From CAWCUU01 sp963798855 (GTDB taxonomy: Bacteria > Gemmatimonadota > Gemmatimonadetes > Longimicrobiales > RSA9), in the NCBI GenBank assembly GCA_963798855.1, contig CAWCUU010000004.1, positions 372,001 to 436,000 of the forward strand: a stretch of 64,000 nucleotides of DNA. The letters are read 5' to 3'. Of this stretch, positions 26,124 to 34,254 are shown one piece after another (the stretch's first letter is position 1; every line of letters begins with the position of its first letter). The notes below the pieces were generated by a model. That model was not told where the DNA came from and did not search any database. It was given only the letters and a program-made list of their open reading frames with translations. A program made the position numbers and the translations under genes.

Positions 26124-26639
26124 ATGACCATGGATCACGCGACTCTCGCCGAACTGTACCGCTCGGCCTTCTACAGCGGGGACATGGAGTCCCTGCGTGG
26201 GCTACTGATCCCCGATTTCACCTTCTCGGGGCCGGCGGCCACATATCACGATGTGGACACGTTCCTGCGGGCCTCCAATCACGTCGGAAAGATCGTGAAG
26301 TCCGTGGAAACGCGGACGGTCCTGGACGCCGCGGATGAAGCCTGCGCGATCCTCACTCTCGTGGTGGATCATGAGGTCGAGCGCTTCACCATGGTCGAGT
26401 ATTACCGCTTCGAGGGTGACCGCATCGCCTCCGTCGAGACGATCTTCGACACGGGCCCGTTCCTGCGCCGTTCCGCCGAAACCATGGAGGTCGCGGTCGA
26501 TCCGGTGTGCCACATGAGCGTCAGGAGGGATGCCGCTGCGGCCACGCGCGAGCACGGCGGTTCGATCTACTACTTCTGCAGTGACGGGTGCGCCATCGCG
26601 TTCGAGCAGGACCCGGTCCGGTATCTGGCGCGACGGTAG
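26124..26639 (+). CDS. SnoaL/NTF2-like domain fused to a YHS metal-binding domain
   Basis: 171 residues. Residues about 1-115 have the SnoaL-like polyketide-cyclase/NTF2 pattern (LAELYRSAFYSGDMESLRGL, then FTMVEYYRFEGDRIASVETI). The C-terminal ~50 are a YHS domain: VDPVCHMSV (Cys129) and YYFCSDGCAIAFEQDPVRYL (Cys152, Cys156), as found in copper and heavy-metal ATPases and monooxygenases. A metal-linked small-molecule role is plausible. It sits 108 bases before an ArsR gene that may sense the same signal (inference). No clear ribosome site. Confidence 0.82.
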   Translation: MTMDHATLAELYRSAFYSGDMESLRGLLIPDFTFSGPAATYHDVDTFLRASNHVGKIVKSVETRTVLDAADEACAILTLVVDHEVERFTMVEYYRFEGDRIASVETIFDTGPFLRRSAETMEVAVDPVCHMSVRRDAAAATREHGGSIYYFCSDGCAIAFEQDPVRYLARR

Positions 26640-26712
26640 AGCTCGTGTCCGGAGGTCGAGCGGACGCGGCTGTGCGGCCGCGGCATCTACGAGGTCGCGG
26701 CGCGGCCGTGTC

Positions 26713-26747
26713 TTGACACTATTACACGATATGGTGTAAAATACGCC
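26713..26747 (+). promoter_or_regulatory. Promoter and operator of the ArsR-hydrolase operon
   Basis: TTGACA (26713-26718), 18 bases, TAAAAT (26737-26742). The inverted repeat TTACAC-N6-GTGTAA (26722-26739) covers the spacer and the start of the -10. The transcript start should fall on or near the ATG at 26748 and there is no ribosome site, suggesting a leaderless message. Confidence 0.8.
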
Positions 26748-27155
26748 ATGACCTGCACGCCCGATCCCGCCGCCGGTCCCAGGACGCTGGGCAAGCTCAC
26801 GCCACGCGACCGACCGCTCATCGATCCGGCGCGCGCGACGGCTCTGAGCCGCCTGTTCAAGATCTTCGCGAACGACACCCGGCTCCGCGTCATGCACGCC
26901 CTGGAGCGGGAGGGCGAGCTGTGTGTCACCGATCTCGCCTCGGCGATCGAAATGGCGCCGCAGGCCGTCTCGAACCAGCTGCAGCGGCTGGCGGACCGCC
27001 GCATGGTGGCGGCCCGACGGGAGGGCACGCGGCTGTTCTACCGGATCAGCGACCCGTGCGTGGCGGGCATTCTCGACCTGGGCTTGTGTCTTTTCGAGGA
27101 GACGGGCGAACCCGAAGCGCGGCGGGGCGCCGCGGCCGGATCCGCACAAGGATGA
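26748..27155 (+). CDS. ArsR family transcriptional regulator
   Basis: 135 residues. The winged helix is clear: FKIFANDTRLRVMHALER, ELCVTDLASAIEMAPQAVSN, QLQRLADRRMV, then EGTRLFYRISDPCV. Cys residues at ELCV, DPCV and LGLCLFE could bind a soft metal, but the classical CxC of ArsR is absent, so the inducer is uncertain. It is autoregulated through the TTACAC-N6-GTGTAA site and coupled by ATGA overlap to the hydrolase downstream. Confidence 0.88.
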   Translation: MTCTPDPAAGPRTLGKLTPRDRPLIDPARATALSRLFKIFANDTRLRVMHALEREGELCVTDLASAIEMAPQAVSNQLQRLADRRMVAARREGTRLFYRISDPCVAGILDLGLCLFEETGEPEARRGAAAGSAQG

Positions 27156-28030
27156 CCGGTGACACGGCCCGCAGCGAGCACACCGAAAAGCACGTGGCGC
27201 CGATCGGCCGCGCGCGCGTCGCGTACCACGACGAAGGAAGCGGAGCGCCGGTCCTGCTGCTGCACGGATGTCCCTTCGGATCGTTCGTGTGGCGCCGGCT
27301 GATCCCCGTCCTCGCGCCGACGCACCGCTGTATCGCGCCCGACCTGCTGGGGCTCGGGGATACCGAGACCGAGGACGGGGCGGACTGGTCGCTCCGCGCG
27401 CAGGCCGACACGATGCTCGGCCTGCTGGATGCCATCGGCATTGAGCGCGCCCACGTCATCGGACACGACCACGGCGCCGCCGTGGCGCAGGTCCTCGCCG
27501 CCGAGCACCCGACGCGTATCGATCGGCTCATCCTCAGCGACGCCGAAGCGTACGACAACTGGCCCTCCGCCGAGGAGCGGCCGTTCGTCCGGGCGACGCA
27601 GATTCCGCTCGTCGGCGATCTGGTGCTCTGGCTCTGGTCGCACAGGTCGGTGCTGCGAGCCACGCTCGTGCGCGCGAAGGCCGTGCACGAGCCCGGAAGG
27701 CTTTCGGCCGACTTCGTCTCGGAGATGATCGAGGCGAACCTCCGCAGCCGGCATCGCAGGCAGAGGACCGCGCGCTTCCTCGCCGGCCAGTTCGATCAAG
27801 CGAACAACCGGGTCACGCTGGACGTGCTGAACGGCCTGCGCCGATTCGATCACCCGACGCTGCTCGTGTGGGCCGAGGACGACGCGCACTTCGGTCCCGA
27901 GTGGGGGGAGCGGCTACGCCGCGACATCCCCGGGGCGGAGCGGCTCGAGCTGCTCCACGCCACGGGGCACCTGCTCATGGAAGAGCGGCCGGACGCGTTC
28001 TGCCGGCTCGTTCGAGACTTCCTCGCCTGA
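27152..28030 (+). CDS. Alpha/beta hydrolase, haloalkane dehalogenase/epoxide hydrolase type (Asp nucleophile)
   Basis: 292 residues. The oxyanion motif is LLLHGCPFGSFVWRR, and the nucleophile elbow is VIGHDHGAAVAQ, with Asp (not Ser) at the centre, as in dehalogenases and epoxide hydrolases. The acid is in WAEDDAHFG and the His in HATGHLLMEERP. The substrate is unknown. The start overlaps the ArsR stop (ATGA), so the ArsR probably responds to a compound this enzyme handles (inference). Confidence 0.87.
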   Translation: MTGDTARSEHTEKHVAPIGRARVAYHDEGSGAPVLLLHGCPFGSFVWRRLIPVLAPTHRCIAPDLLGLGDTETEDGADWSLRAQADTMLGLLDAIGIERAHVIGHDHGAAVAQVLAAEHPTRIDRLILSDAEAYDNWPSAEERPFVRATQIPLVGDLVLWLWSHRSVLRATLVRAKAVHEPGRLSADFVSEMIEANLRSRHRRQRTARFLAGQFDQANNRVTLDVLNGLRRFDHPTLLVWAEDDAHFGPEWGERLRRDIPGAERLELLHATGHLLMEERPDAFCRLVRDFLA

Positions 28031-28036
28031 AACGTC

Positions 28037-28420
28037 ATGGGATGGCTCCGGTGGTTCAGCATTGTTTCCATCGTCCTTGTCGCCTGGGGCGTGGTGTTCG
28101 CGGCCTTCGGGTTGCGGATCCTGCCGGTCGACCGGGACGTCGTGCTCTCCTGGGAGAGTGCGCTGTACGGGGCCATCATGGCGGGCTGGGGCACGACCCT
28201 GTTCTTCGTTGGGCGGGTCGCCCTGCGCCGGCGCGATCCCGAGCTGATCAGGCCGCTTCTGCTCGGGATCGTCGTATGGCTGATGCTCGAAGCCGCGTTC
28301 TCCGCCCGCTTCGGCGTCTGGTTCAATGTCGGCGTCGACGCGGGCGTGCTTGCGCTCTTCGGCGCGCCATTGATCGCGACCCTGCGGGGCGCACGACGGG
28401 AGGCCGGAACCACGCCCTGA
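28037..28420 (+). CDS. Small four-helix membrane protein of unknown function
   Basis: 127 residues with four hydrophobic segments (about 7-27, 41-60, 74-90 and 94-113). It starts 6 bases after the hydrolase stop on the same strand and so probably belongs to the ArsR operon. No family recognised. No strong ribosome site. Confidence 0.65.
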   Translation: MGWLRWFSIVSIVLVAWGVVFAAFGLRILPVDRDVVLSWESALYGAIMAGWGTTLFFVGRVALRRRDPELIRPLLLGIVVWLMLEAAFSARFGVWFNVGVDAGVLALFGAPLIATLRGARREAGTTP

Positions 28421-28567
28421 TCGACTGGCGCTCCGCCGCCGTCCATCACCCGGTTCTCGTCGATCGGCAGGTTCCGCTCCGGCAGGGACGGCGTGACACC
28501 CCTCCCCCTCGCCCCGTAGCTTGGCCTGCGGATCATCAGCGCCCGGAACCGTTCGGAGCGACACGGG

Positions 28568-30784
28568 GTGGGAGACCGAATCATTTGGGGGTTGCTCGCC
28601 CTTTCAGGCGCCGGCGTGACCTTGCCGGCAACCGTATGCGCGCAGAACACCGAGCCGCGGGCCATCGGCGCGACGACGCCTCTCGTCCTTCGAGCGGGCT
28701 CCGCGCCCGACGGCGTACGCCTGGACGGCCACGTGGACGACCCCGCCTGGGCGGGTGCGGACTCGGTGGAGCTACGGCAGGTCGAGCCGCGCGAGGGTGC
28801 GACGCCCACGGGCCGGACCGTCGTCCGGGTTCTCGCCTCCCCGGACGCGCTGCTGATCGGCATCCGGGCGGACGACCCGGATCCCTCCGGGATCGTGAGC
28901 TTCGCGCGCCAGCGGGATGCGGACCTGGACAGCGAGGACCACCTGGAGATCGTGCTGGACACCTATCTCGACGGCCGCTCCGGCTACGTTTTCACGGTGA
29001 ACCCGAACGGCGCCCGGTACGACGGCCTCATCACGGGCGAGGGGCTGTCGACGAACTCTAACTGGGACGGCGCGTGGCGGGCGGCAACCGCCCGCACGAC
29101 GAGGGGATGGTCCGCCGAGATCCTGATCCCGGTGAAGACGCTGCTCTTCCGGCCGGGGCTGACGGAGTGGGGCTTCAACGTCGAGCGCCGGACCCAGCGC
29201 CGCCAGGAGACGGACCGCTGGGCGAGCCCCGAGCGGGACCACGAGGTGACGGAGATGGGACGCGCCGGCCGACTGACCGACCTGCCGCGCTTCGATCTGG
29301 GCATCGGGCTCACGGTGCGGCCGTCGCTGAACGGCGGCGGTGGACGGGACACGGCGACGTCGCCGTTCAGCACACGCGGCGACGCGAGCCTCGACGTCAC
29401 GCAGCGACTCGGACCCAATACGCTGGCCTCCCTCACGCTGAACACCGACTTCGCCGAGACGGAGGTGGACACCCGGCAGGTCAACCTCACGCGGTTCCCG
29501 ATCTTCTTCCCCGAGAAGCGTACGTTCTTCCTCGAGGGCGCGGACATCTTCGACTTCGGGCTGGGCACGGAGGAGGACGTCGTCCCCTTCTTCAGCCGGC
29601 GCATCGGATTGCTGGCCGGCGAGCAGGTGCCGCTGCGGGCGGGCGGCAAGGTGAACGGCCGGCTCGGCGGTACGAACTTCGGCGCGCTGGTCGTGCGCAC
29701 GGGCGCTCTGGACACGCTCGCGCCGCCCGCCACAATGGCGGTCGTGCGCGTCAAGCAGAACGTGCTGCGCCAGTCGTCCGTGGGCGTGATCGCCACGGTC
29801 GGCGACCCGCTCGGACGTCCGGGTAGCTGGCTGGCGGGACCCGACCTCACGTACCGGACGTCGCGCTTCCGAGGCGACAAGAACTTCCTGGTGGGGGTCT
29901 GGGCGCTCGCGCTCGGCCGCGGCGACCTGGGCAGCGGCGACCGCACAGCGGCGGGACTCAGGATCGACTACCCGAACGACCTCTGGGACATCTCGCTCGA
30001 CTACAAGCGCATCGGCGGCGCGTTCGACCCCTCACTCGGCTTCGTCCCCCGTTCGGGCGTACACCTCGCCAACCTGAGCTACACGTGGCAGCCGCGACCG
30101 CGACATCCCATCGGGCCGCTGCGCATCCGCCAGTGCTTCTGGGAGAACGAGCTCAGCTACGTCGCCGGGCTCGGCGGCGGCTGGCAGAGCTACCGGTACT
30201 TCATGGCGCCGATCAACTGCCGCATGGAGAGCGGGGACCGCTTCGAGTTCAACATCGTGCCGGAGGGGGAGCGGCTGGCCGAGCCGTTCGAGATCGCGGA
30301 CGGCGTGACGATTCCGACGGGGTCCTACCACTTCTGGCGCTTCCGTCTGGAGGGCGGTCTCGCGGCCAAGCGGACGTTCAGCGCGCAGGCCACGTGGTGG
30401 TTCGGCGGCTTCTACGACGGGCGTCTCGACCAGCTCGAGCTCACCGCCTCGTGGAAGCCGGCGCCGCTCCTGATCGTCGAGCTCGACGGAGAGCGCGACA
30501 TCGGGCGGCTGCCCGAAGGCCGCTTCGTCCAGGACGTCTTGAGCACCCGGCTACGGCTGAACGTCTCGCCCGACCTCGGGATCACCAGCCTGCTGCAGTA
30601 CGACAACGAGTCGCATTCGATCGGCACCAACACGCGCCTGCGCTGGAGCTTCAGCCCGCTGGGCGACGTCTTCGTCGTCTACAACCACAACCTGCGCACG
30701 CGCGATCCCCTCACGCGGCGACGCGGGCTGACCTTCGAGTCGAACCAGCTCGCTCTCAAGCTGGAGTATGCGTTCCGTTACTGA
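28568..30784 (+). CDS. CBM9-like plus DUF5916 outer-membrane beta-barrel protein
   Basis: 738 residues from a GTG start. A signal peptide is followed by a carbohydrate-binding family 9-like beta-sandwich (LDGHVDDPAWAGADSVELRQ, then LLIGIRADDPDPSGI and GYVFTVNPNGARYD, about 50-220). The rest is the DUF5916 barrel, recognised by RFPIFFPEKRTFFLEGADIF, SRRIG and alternating beta strands to a terminal aromatic (LEYAFRY), as for outer-membrane proteins. A role in surface binding or export is likely; the ligand is not known. Confidence 0.85.
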   Translation: MGDRIIWGLLALSGAGVTLPATVCAQNTEPRAIGATTPLVLRAGSAPDGVRLDGHVDDPAWAGADSVELRQVEPREGATPTGRTVVRVLASPDALLIGIRADDPDPSGIVSFARQRDADLDSEDHLEIVLDTYLDGRSGYVFTVNPNGARYDGLITGEGLSTNSNWDGAWRAATARTTRGWSAEILIPVKTLLFRPGLTEWGFNVERRTQRRQETDRWASPERDHEVTEMGRAGRLTDLPRFDLGIGLTVRPSLNGGGGRDTATSPFSTRGDASLDVTQRLGPNTLASLTLNTDFAETEVDTRQVNLTRFPIFFPEKRTFFLEGADIFDFGLGTEEDVVPFFSRRIGLLAGEQVPLRAGGKVNGRLGGTNFGALVVRTGALDTLAPPATMAVVRVKQNVLRQSSVGVIATVGDPLGRPGSWLAGPDLTYRTSRFRGDKNFLVGVWALALGRGDLGSGDRTAAGLRIDYPNDLWDISLDYKRIGGAFDPSLGFVPRSGVHLANLSYTWQPRPRHPIGPLRIRQCFWENELSYVAGLGGGWQSYRYFMAPINCRMESGDRFEFNIVPEGERLAEPFEIADGVTIPTGSYHFWRFRLEGGLAAKRTFSAQATWWFGGFYDGRLDQLELTASWKPAPLLIVELDGERDIGRLPEGRFVQDVLSTRLRLNVSPDLGITSLLQYDNESHSIGTNTRLRWSFSPLGDVFVVYNHNLRTRDPLTRRRGLTFESNQLALKLEYAFRY

Positions 30785-30912
30785 TGGCGGGGAGCGCCGC
30801 TGCGTCGGGATCCGTGGGAGGGGATGAAGGACTTCGGTACACGCGTGGACCCGCTTCGCCCATCCACGGGGGTGGACCCGGCCCGAGGTCCACCGAACAC
30901 ACGAGGTGAGAG

Positions 30913-31830
30913 ATGAACGAGAGAAGCATCGGTCGGATCCTCCTGGCTGCCGTCGTGGCCAGCCTGGCGCTCGTCCCTGAGCCGACTGCCGCGCAGGGCG
31001 GGGCAGGCGGCGCGATCGACTGGAAGGCGGTGGACGCGGCAATGGGTCGCCCCGGAACCATGATGAGCGGCGACGTCTACCGCTTCAACATGCCGAGAGG
31101 CGATCTGACGGTGGTGGCGAACGGCGTGCGGGTCGCGCCGGCGCTCTCGCTGGGCTCCTGGATCGCGTTCAAGGCGACCGGGCCGAACGAAGCCGTCGCA
31201 ATGGGCGACCTCGTGCTGACCGAAGGAGAGTACAATGGGGTGATCGCACGCCTGGAGCAGGGCGCGGTCGGACTGACCGCGGTGCACAAGCACCTCCCGG
31301 CCCACTCCCCCGCGCTGTGGTGGACGCACGTCCACGCCCGGGGCGACCCGGTGAGCATCGCGAAGACGGTGCGGGCGGCCCTCGGGCTTACCGGCACGCC
31401 CGCTGCGAGTCCGACCCCGGCGCCCGCGGCTTCATTCCCGCTGGACACCGCCGGGATCCACGCCGCGCTGGGGCATGCCGGCCGGGTGAACGGCGGCGTG
31501 TACCAGATGAGCTTCCCGCGCCTGGAGACGATCCGCGCAATGGGCATCGACGTCCCGCCGGCCATGGGCACGGCCACCGCGCTGAACTTTCAGCCGACGG
31601 GGGACGGCAAGGCCGCCGTCAACGGCGACTTCGTCATGCTGGCGAGCGAGGTGGACGCCGTCGTCCAGGCGCTGCGGGAGAGCGGCATCGACGTCGTCGA
31701 GCTGCACAACCACATGACCGACGAGGAGCCCCGTCTGTTCTTCCTGCACTTCTGGGCCGACGACGACGCGCTGAAGCTCGCGCGCGGCCTGCGCGCGGCA
31801 CTCGACCGGACCAACACCGCCCGCCAGTGA
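30913..31830 (+). CDS. DUF1259 (LppY/LpqO-type) secreted protein, two tandem domains
   Basis: 305 residues with a signal peptide (SLALVPEPTAAQ). Two copies of the DUF1259 domain: the first has MSGDVYRFNMPRGDL and HKHLPAHSP, the second VNGGVYQMSFPRLET and VVELHNHMTDEEPRLFFLHF. The paired His motifs may bind metal. Function unknown. The stop overlaps the GTG start of the beta-propeller gene (GTGA), so the two are co-translated. Confidence 0.85.
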   Translation: MNERSIGRILLAAVVASLALVPEPTAAQGGAGGAIDWKAVDAAMGRPGTMMSGDVYRFNMPRGDLTVVANGVRVAPALSLGSWIAFKATGPNEAVAMGDLVLTEGEYNGVIARLEQGAVGLTAVHKHLPAHSPALWWTHVHARGDPVSIAKTVRAALGLTGTPAASPTPAPAASFPLDTAGIHAALGHAGRVNGGVYQMSFPRLETIRAMGIDVPPAMGTATALNFQPTGDGKAAVNGDFVMLASEVDAVVQALRESGIDVVELHNHMTDEEPRLFFLHFWADDDALKLARGLRAALDRTNTARQ

Positions 31831-32921
31831 CTTCCAGGCGGGGGTATCCGGCCGGAATCGCGCTGGCGGCCGCCGCCGTCCTCGGGCTGGGCCTCACCTG
31901 CCACCGGCCGGACACCGCGGCCGGTCCGCCCGTGTGCGGCGGAGGCGGAACCCGCGCCTCACCGGGAGACGCAGCCCTCGAGGCCGCCGCGGTCGGGCCC
32001 GGGATCGTGCTCCGGCAGGTCGCGGACGTGCCGCTGCCCGGTCCGGCGGTCCGCTTCGACTACCAGAGCGTCGACACGGCGGCCCACCGCCTCTACGTGG
32101 CGCACATGAACGCCGGCACGCTGCTGGTCTTCGACACCCGGGCCCGCCGCGTGGTGGCAGACCTTGCCGGCTTCCCGTCCGTGCACGGCGTGCTCGCGGT
32201 GCCGGAGCTCGGGAAGGTCTACGCCACGGTGACCGGCCGGCAGGAGGTCGCGGTCGTGGACGCCACGACGCTGCGCACCACCGCGCGCCTCGGTCGCGTC
32301 GGCTATCCGGACGGTCTGGCCTACGCGCCCGGGGTGCGGCGGATCTACGTGTCGGACGAGTCGCGCGCCGGGCGGGAGCTGGTGATCGACGCGACGGACG
32401 GCGTGCGAGGCGCCATCGAGCTCGGCGGCGAGGCCGGGAACACGCTGTACGACCCGGGCTCCGGCTGCATCCTCGTGGCCGTCCAGACCCGCGACGAGTT
32501 CGTCGCGATCGATCCCCGCGCGGACTCGATCATCGGACGCTACCCTCTTCCCGGTTCCGACCACCCGCACGGACTCGCCGTCGACGCTGCGGACCGCCTG
32601 CTTTTCGTGGCGAGCGAGGGCAACGCCACGCTACAGACGGTCGACCTGCGCACGATGCGGGTGCTGTCCAACCACCGTGTCGGCGGGGGTCCGGACGTGC
32701 TCGCCTTCGACCCCACGGCGGGCCGCCTCTACGTCGCCGCCGAATCCGGGATCCTCACCGTCTTCCACCTGGCGGGTCGCGATCTGGTCCCGGACGGCAG
32801 CCTGCGCATCCCGCACGCCCACACCGTGGCCGTCGATCCCGCCAGTCACCTCGTCTACCTGCCCCTGGAGAACGTCGGCGGCCGACCCGTCCTGCGCGTC
32901 CTCTCGCCGGACGGTCCGTAG
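31827..32921 (+). CDS. Secreted YncE-type beta-propeller protein
   Basis: 364 residues from a GTG that overlaps the DUF1259 stop (GTGA). After a hydrophobic leader ending LGLGLTCHR the chain is a run of YVTN/YncE-like blades: RLYVAHMNAGTLLVFD, KVYATVTGRQEVAVVD, RIYVSDE, LLFVASEGNATLQTVD and RLYVAAESGILTVF. Such propellers are binding scaffolds and no catalytic motif is seen. The pairing with DUF1259 suggests one exported unit of unknown job. Confidence 0.82.
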   Translation: MTSRRGYPAGIALAAAAVLGLGLTCHRPDTAAGPPVCGGGGTRASPGDAALEAAAVGPGIVLRQVADVPLPGPAVRFDYQSVDTAAHRLYVAHMNAGTLLVFDTRARRVVADLAGFPSVHGVLAVPELGKVYATVTGRQEVAVVDATTLRTTARLGRVGYPDGLAYAPGVRRIYVSDESRAGRELVIDATDGVRGAIELGGEAGNTLYDPGSGCILVAVQTRDEFVAIDPRADSIIGRYPLPGSDHPHGLAVDAADRLLFVASEGNATLQTVDLRTMRVLSNHRVGGGPDVLAFDPTAGRLYVAAESGILTVFHLAGRDLVPDGSLRIPHAHTVAVDPASHLVYLPLENVGGRPVLRVLSPDGP

Positions 32922-32979
32922 CCCGCATGATCCCACTCCCACGGGCTCTGCCCCGGCGAACGGCGGTCGTATCGGCTGG

Positions 32980-33015
32980 TTGACCTCACGCTCCGTTAGC
33001 AATAACTTACCGTTC
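32980..33015 (+). promoter_or_regulatory. Promoter of the ArsR-SRPBCC pair
   Basis: TTGACC (32980-32985), 17 bases, TAACTT (33003-33008), placing the transcript start next to the GTG at 33016 with no ribosome site, so the message is probably leaderless. GTTAGCAATAACTTAC (32995-33010) overlaps the -10 and contains an imperfect GTTA-N4-TAAC repeat. The left half matches the TetR operator at 21239, probably by chance. Confidence 0.65.
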
Positions 33016-33333
33016 GTGACTGCTTACCGATCGGACCCGTGGGTGGCGCTCGGAGACCCAACGCGCCGCGCGATCTTCGAGATCCTCGCCGACCGGCCAC
33101 GCCCGGTCGGCGAGCTCGCCCGCGAGCTGCCGGTCAGCAGGCCGGCCGTTTCCCAGCACCTGAAGGTCCTGAAGGAGGCGGGCCTGGTGAGAGACCAGCC
33201 GGTCGGCACCCGGCGCATCTACCGACTCGATCCGGCGGGGGTGGAAGAGCTGCGCGCCGACCTCGAGCGGTTCTGGAGCCGGGCGCTCGCGGGCTTCAAG
33301 GCGCTCGCCGAACATCGAACGGAGGTGGAGTGA
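33016..33333 (+). CDS. ArsR/HTH regulator paired with an SRPBCC protein
   Basis: 105 residues from a GTG start. The compact winged helix reads ALGDPTRRAIFEILADRPRP, then VGELARELPVSRPAVSQHLK, VLKEAGLVRD and GTRRIYRLDPAGV. This ArsR group regularly precedes AHSA1/SRPBCC genes, as here (2 bases between the stop and the next ATG). The open frame extends upstream, but only the GTG gives the right family start and promoter spacing. Confidence 0.85.
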   Translation: MTAYRSDPWVALGDPTRRAIFEILADRPRPVGELARELPVSRPAVSQHLKVLKEAGLVRDQPVGTRRIYRLDPAGVEELRADLERFWSRALAGFKALAEHRTEVE

Positions 33334-33335
33334 AC

Positions 33336-33821
33336 ATGACGACAAGCGCAGCAACCACGCCGGTCCGACTCCAGATCGTGGTCGACGCGCCGATCGAGCG
33401 CGCGTTCCACGTCTTCACGGACGACTTCGGCAGCTTCAAGCCGCGAGATCACAACCTGCTGAGCGTTCCGATCGCGGAGACGGTCTTGGAGCCGCGCGTG
33501 GGCGGCCACATCTACGATCGGGGCGAGGACGGCAGCGAATGCCGCTGGGCGACGCTGCTCGCGTACGACCCGCCGAATCGCGTGGTGTTCAGCTGGAACA
33601 TCAGCCCGCAATGGCAGCTCGAGAAGGAAGCGTCGAAGCGGAGCGAGGTGGAGGTGCGCTTCATCGCGGAGGCGTCCGCGCGCACGAGAGTCGAGCTCGA
33701 GCACCGTCACATCGAGCGTCATGGAGACGGCTGGGAGGGCGTTCGCGAAGGCGTGGCGGGCGAAGGCGGGTGGCCCTTGTACCTGCAGCGGTATGCCGAC
33801 CGGATTGCCGCAGGAGAATGA
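33336..33821 (+). CDS. SRPBCC (AHSA1-like) protein
   Basis: 161 residues of START/Bet v 1 fold: VRLQIVVDAPIERAFHVFTD at the start, GGHIYDRGEDGSECRWATLL and VVFSWNISPQWQ, then a C-terminal helix with HRHIERHGDGWEGVREGV. The fold binds a hydrophobic ligand; the ligand is unknown. The ribosome site lies in the regulator's end (GGAGGTGGAG). Co-transcribed with the ArsR gene. Confidence 0.85.
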   Translation: MTTSAATTPVRLQIVVDAPIERAFHVFTDDFGSFKPRDHNLLSVPIAETVLEPRVGGHIYDRGEDGSECRWATLLAYDPPNRVVFSWNISPQWQLEKEASKRSEVEVRFIAEASARTRVELEHRHIERHGDGWEGVREGVAGEGGWPLYLQRYADRIAAGE

Positions 33822-34254
33822 GGCCCGGCGTCAGACGGCGCTACCGCAGCGGGATGGCGGTGGCAGCGTCTCGGGCATGAGCGCGGCGACCACGTGGTGG
33901 TGGAGTTCCGGGAAAGCTTCGCGGAGTCGCTGCCCGTTCCCGAAAGCCCGTCGGGGTCACGTGGCGGGGGGACGTGTTCGCGGGCGCGCCACAATCCTCG
34001 AGCGCCGCCGAGTTCGGCACGCTGGGCATCAACCTCCGCGCGCGGAAGCCGTGCGACCAAGCGGAGTGGGCGTACTCGATCGCGGAGCTGAGCTGCGAGA
34101 TCTGACGGAGCGAAGCCGATCACGAGGGAGGGCAGCAAGCCCGGCCGGGACCCGCATGACACCTGGCAACACCCGAACGACAACTGGCAGGGCGACGCAG
34201 CGACCGGTAGAGTTGGGGCGATTCGACTCTGGGACGCGCACGAAGGAGACGAGA
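33822..34254 (+). pseudogene. 433-base region with the decayed tail of an unrecognised gene
   Basis: Two protein-like stretches occur in different frames: HVVVEFRESFAESLPVPESP (about 33890-33951) and then, shifted, VTWRGDVFAGAPQSSSAAEF continuing to AYSIAELSCEI and a TGA near 34103. Joined by one indel they would make one C-terminus. The family is not recognised. The rest shows nothing apart from AAGGAG before the next start. Confidence 0.35.

Noticed and set aside
32995..33010. Second-regulon site of the TetR at 21263 in the arsR promoter
   Set aside because: It shares GTTAGCAAT with the TetR site but lacks the second arm GCTAAC, so the match is probably chance.
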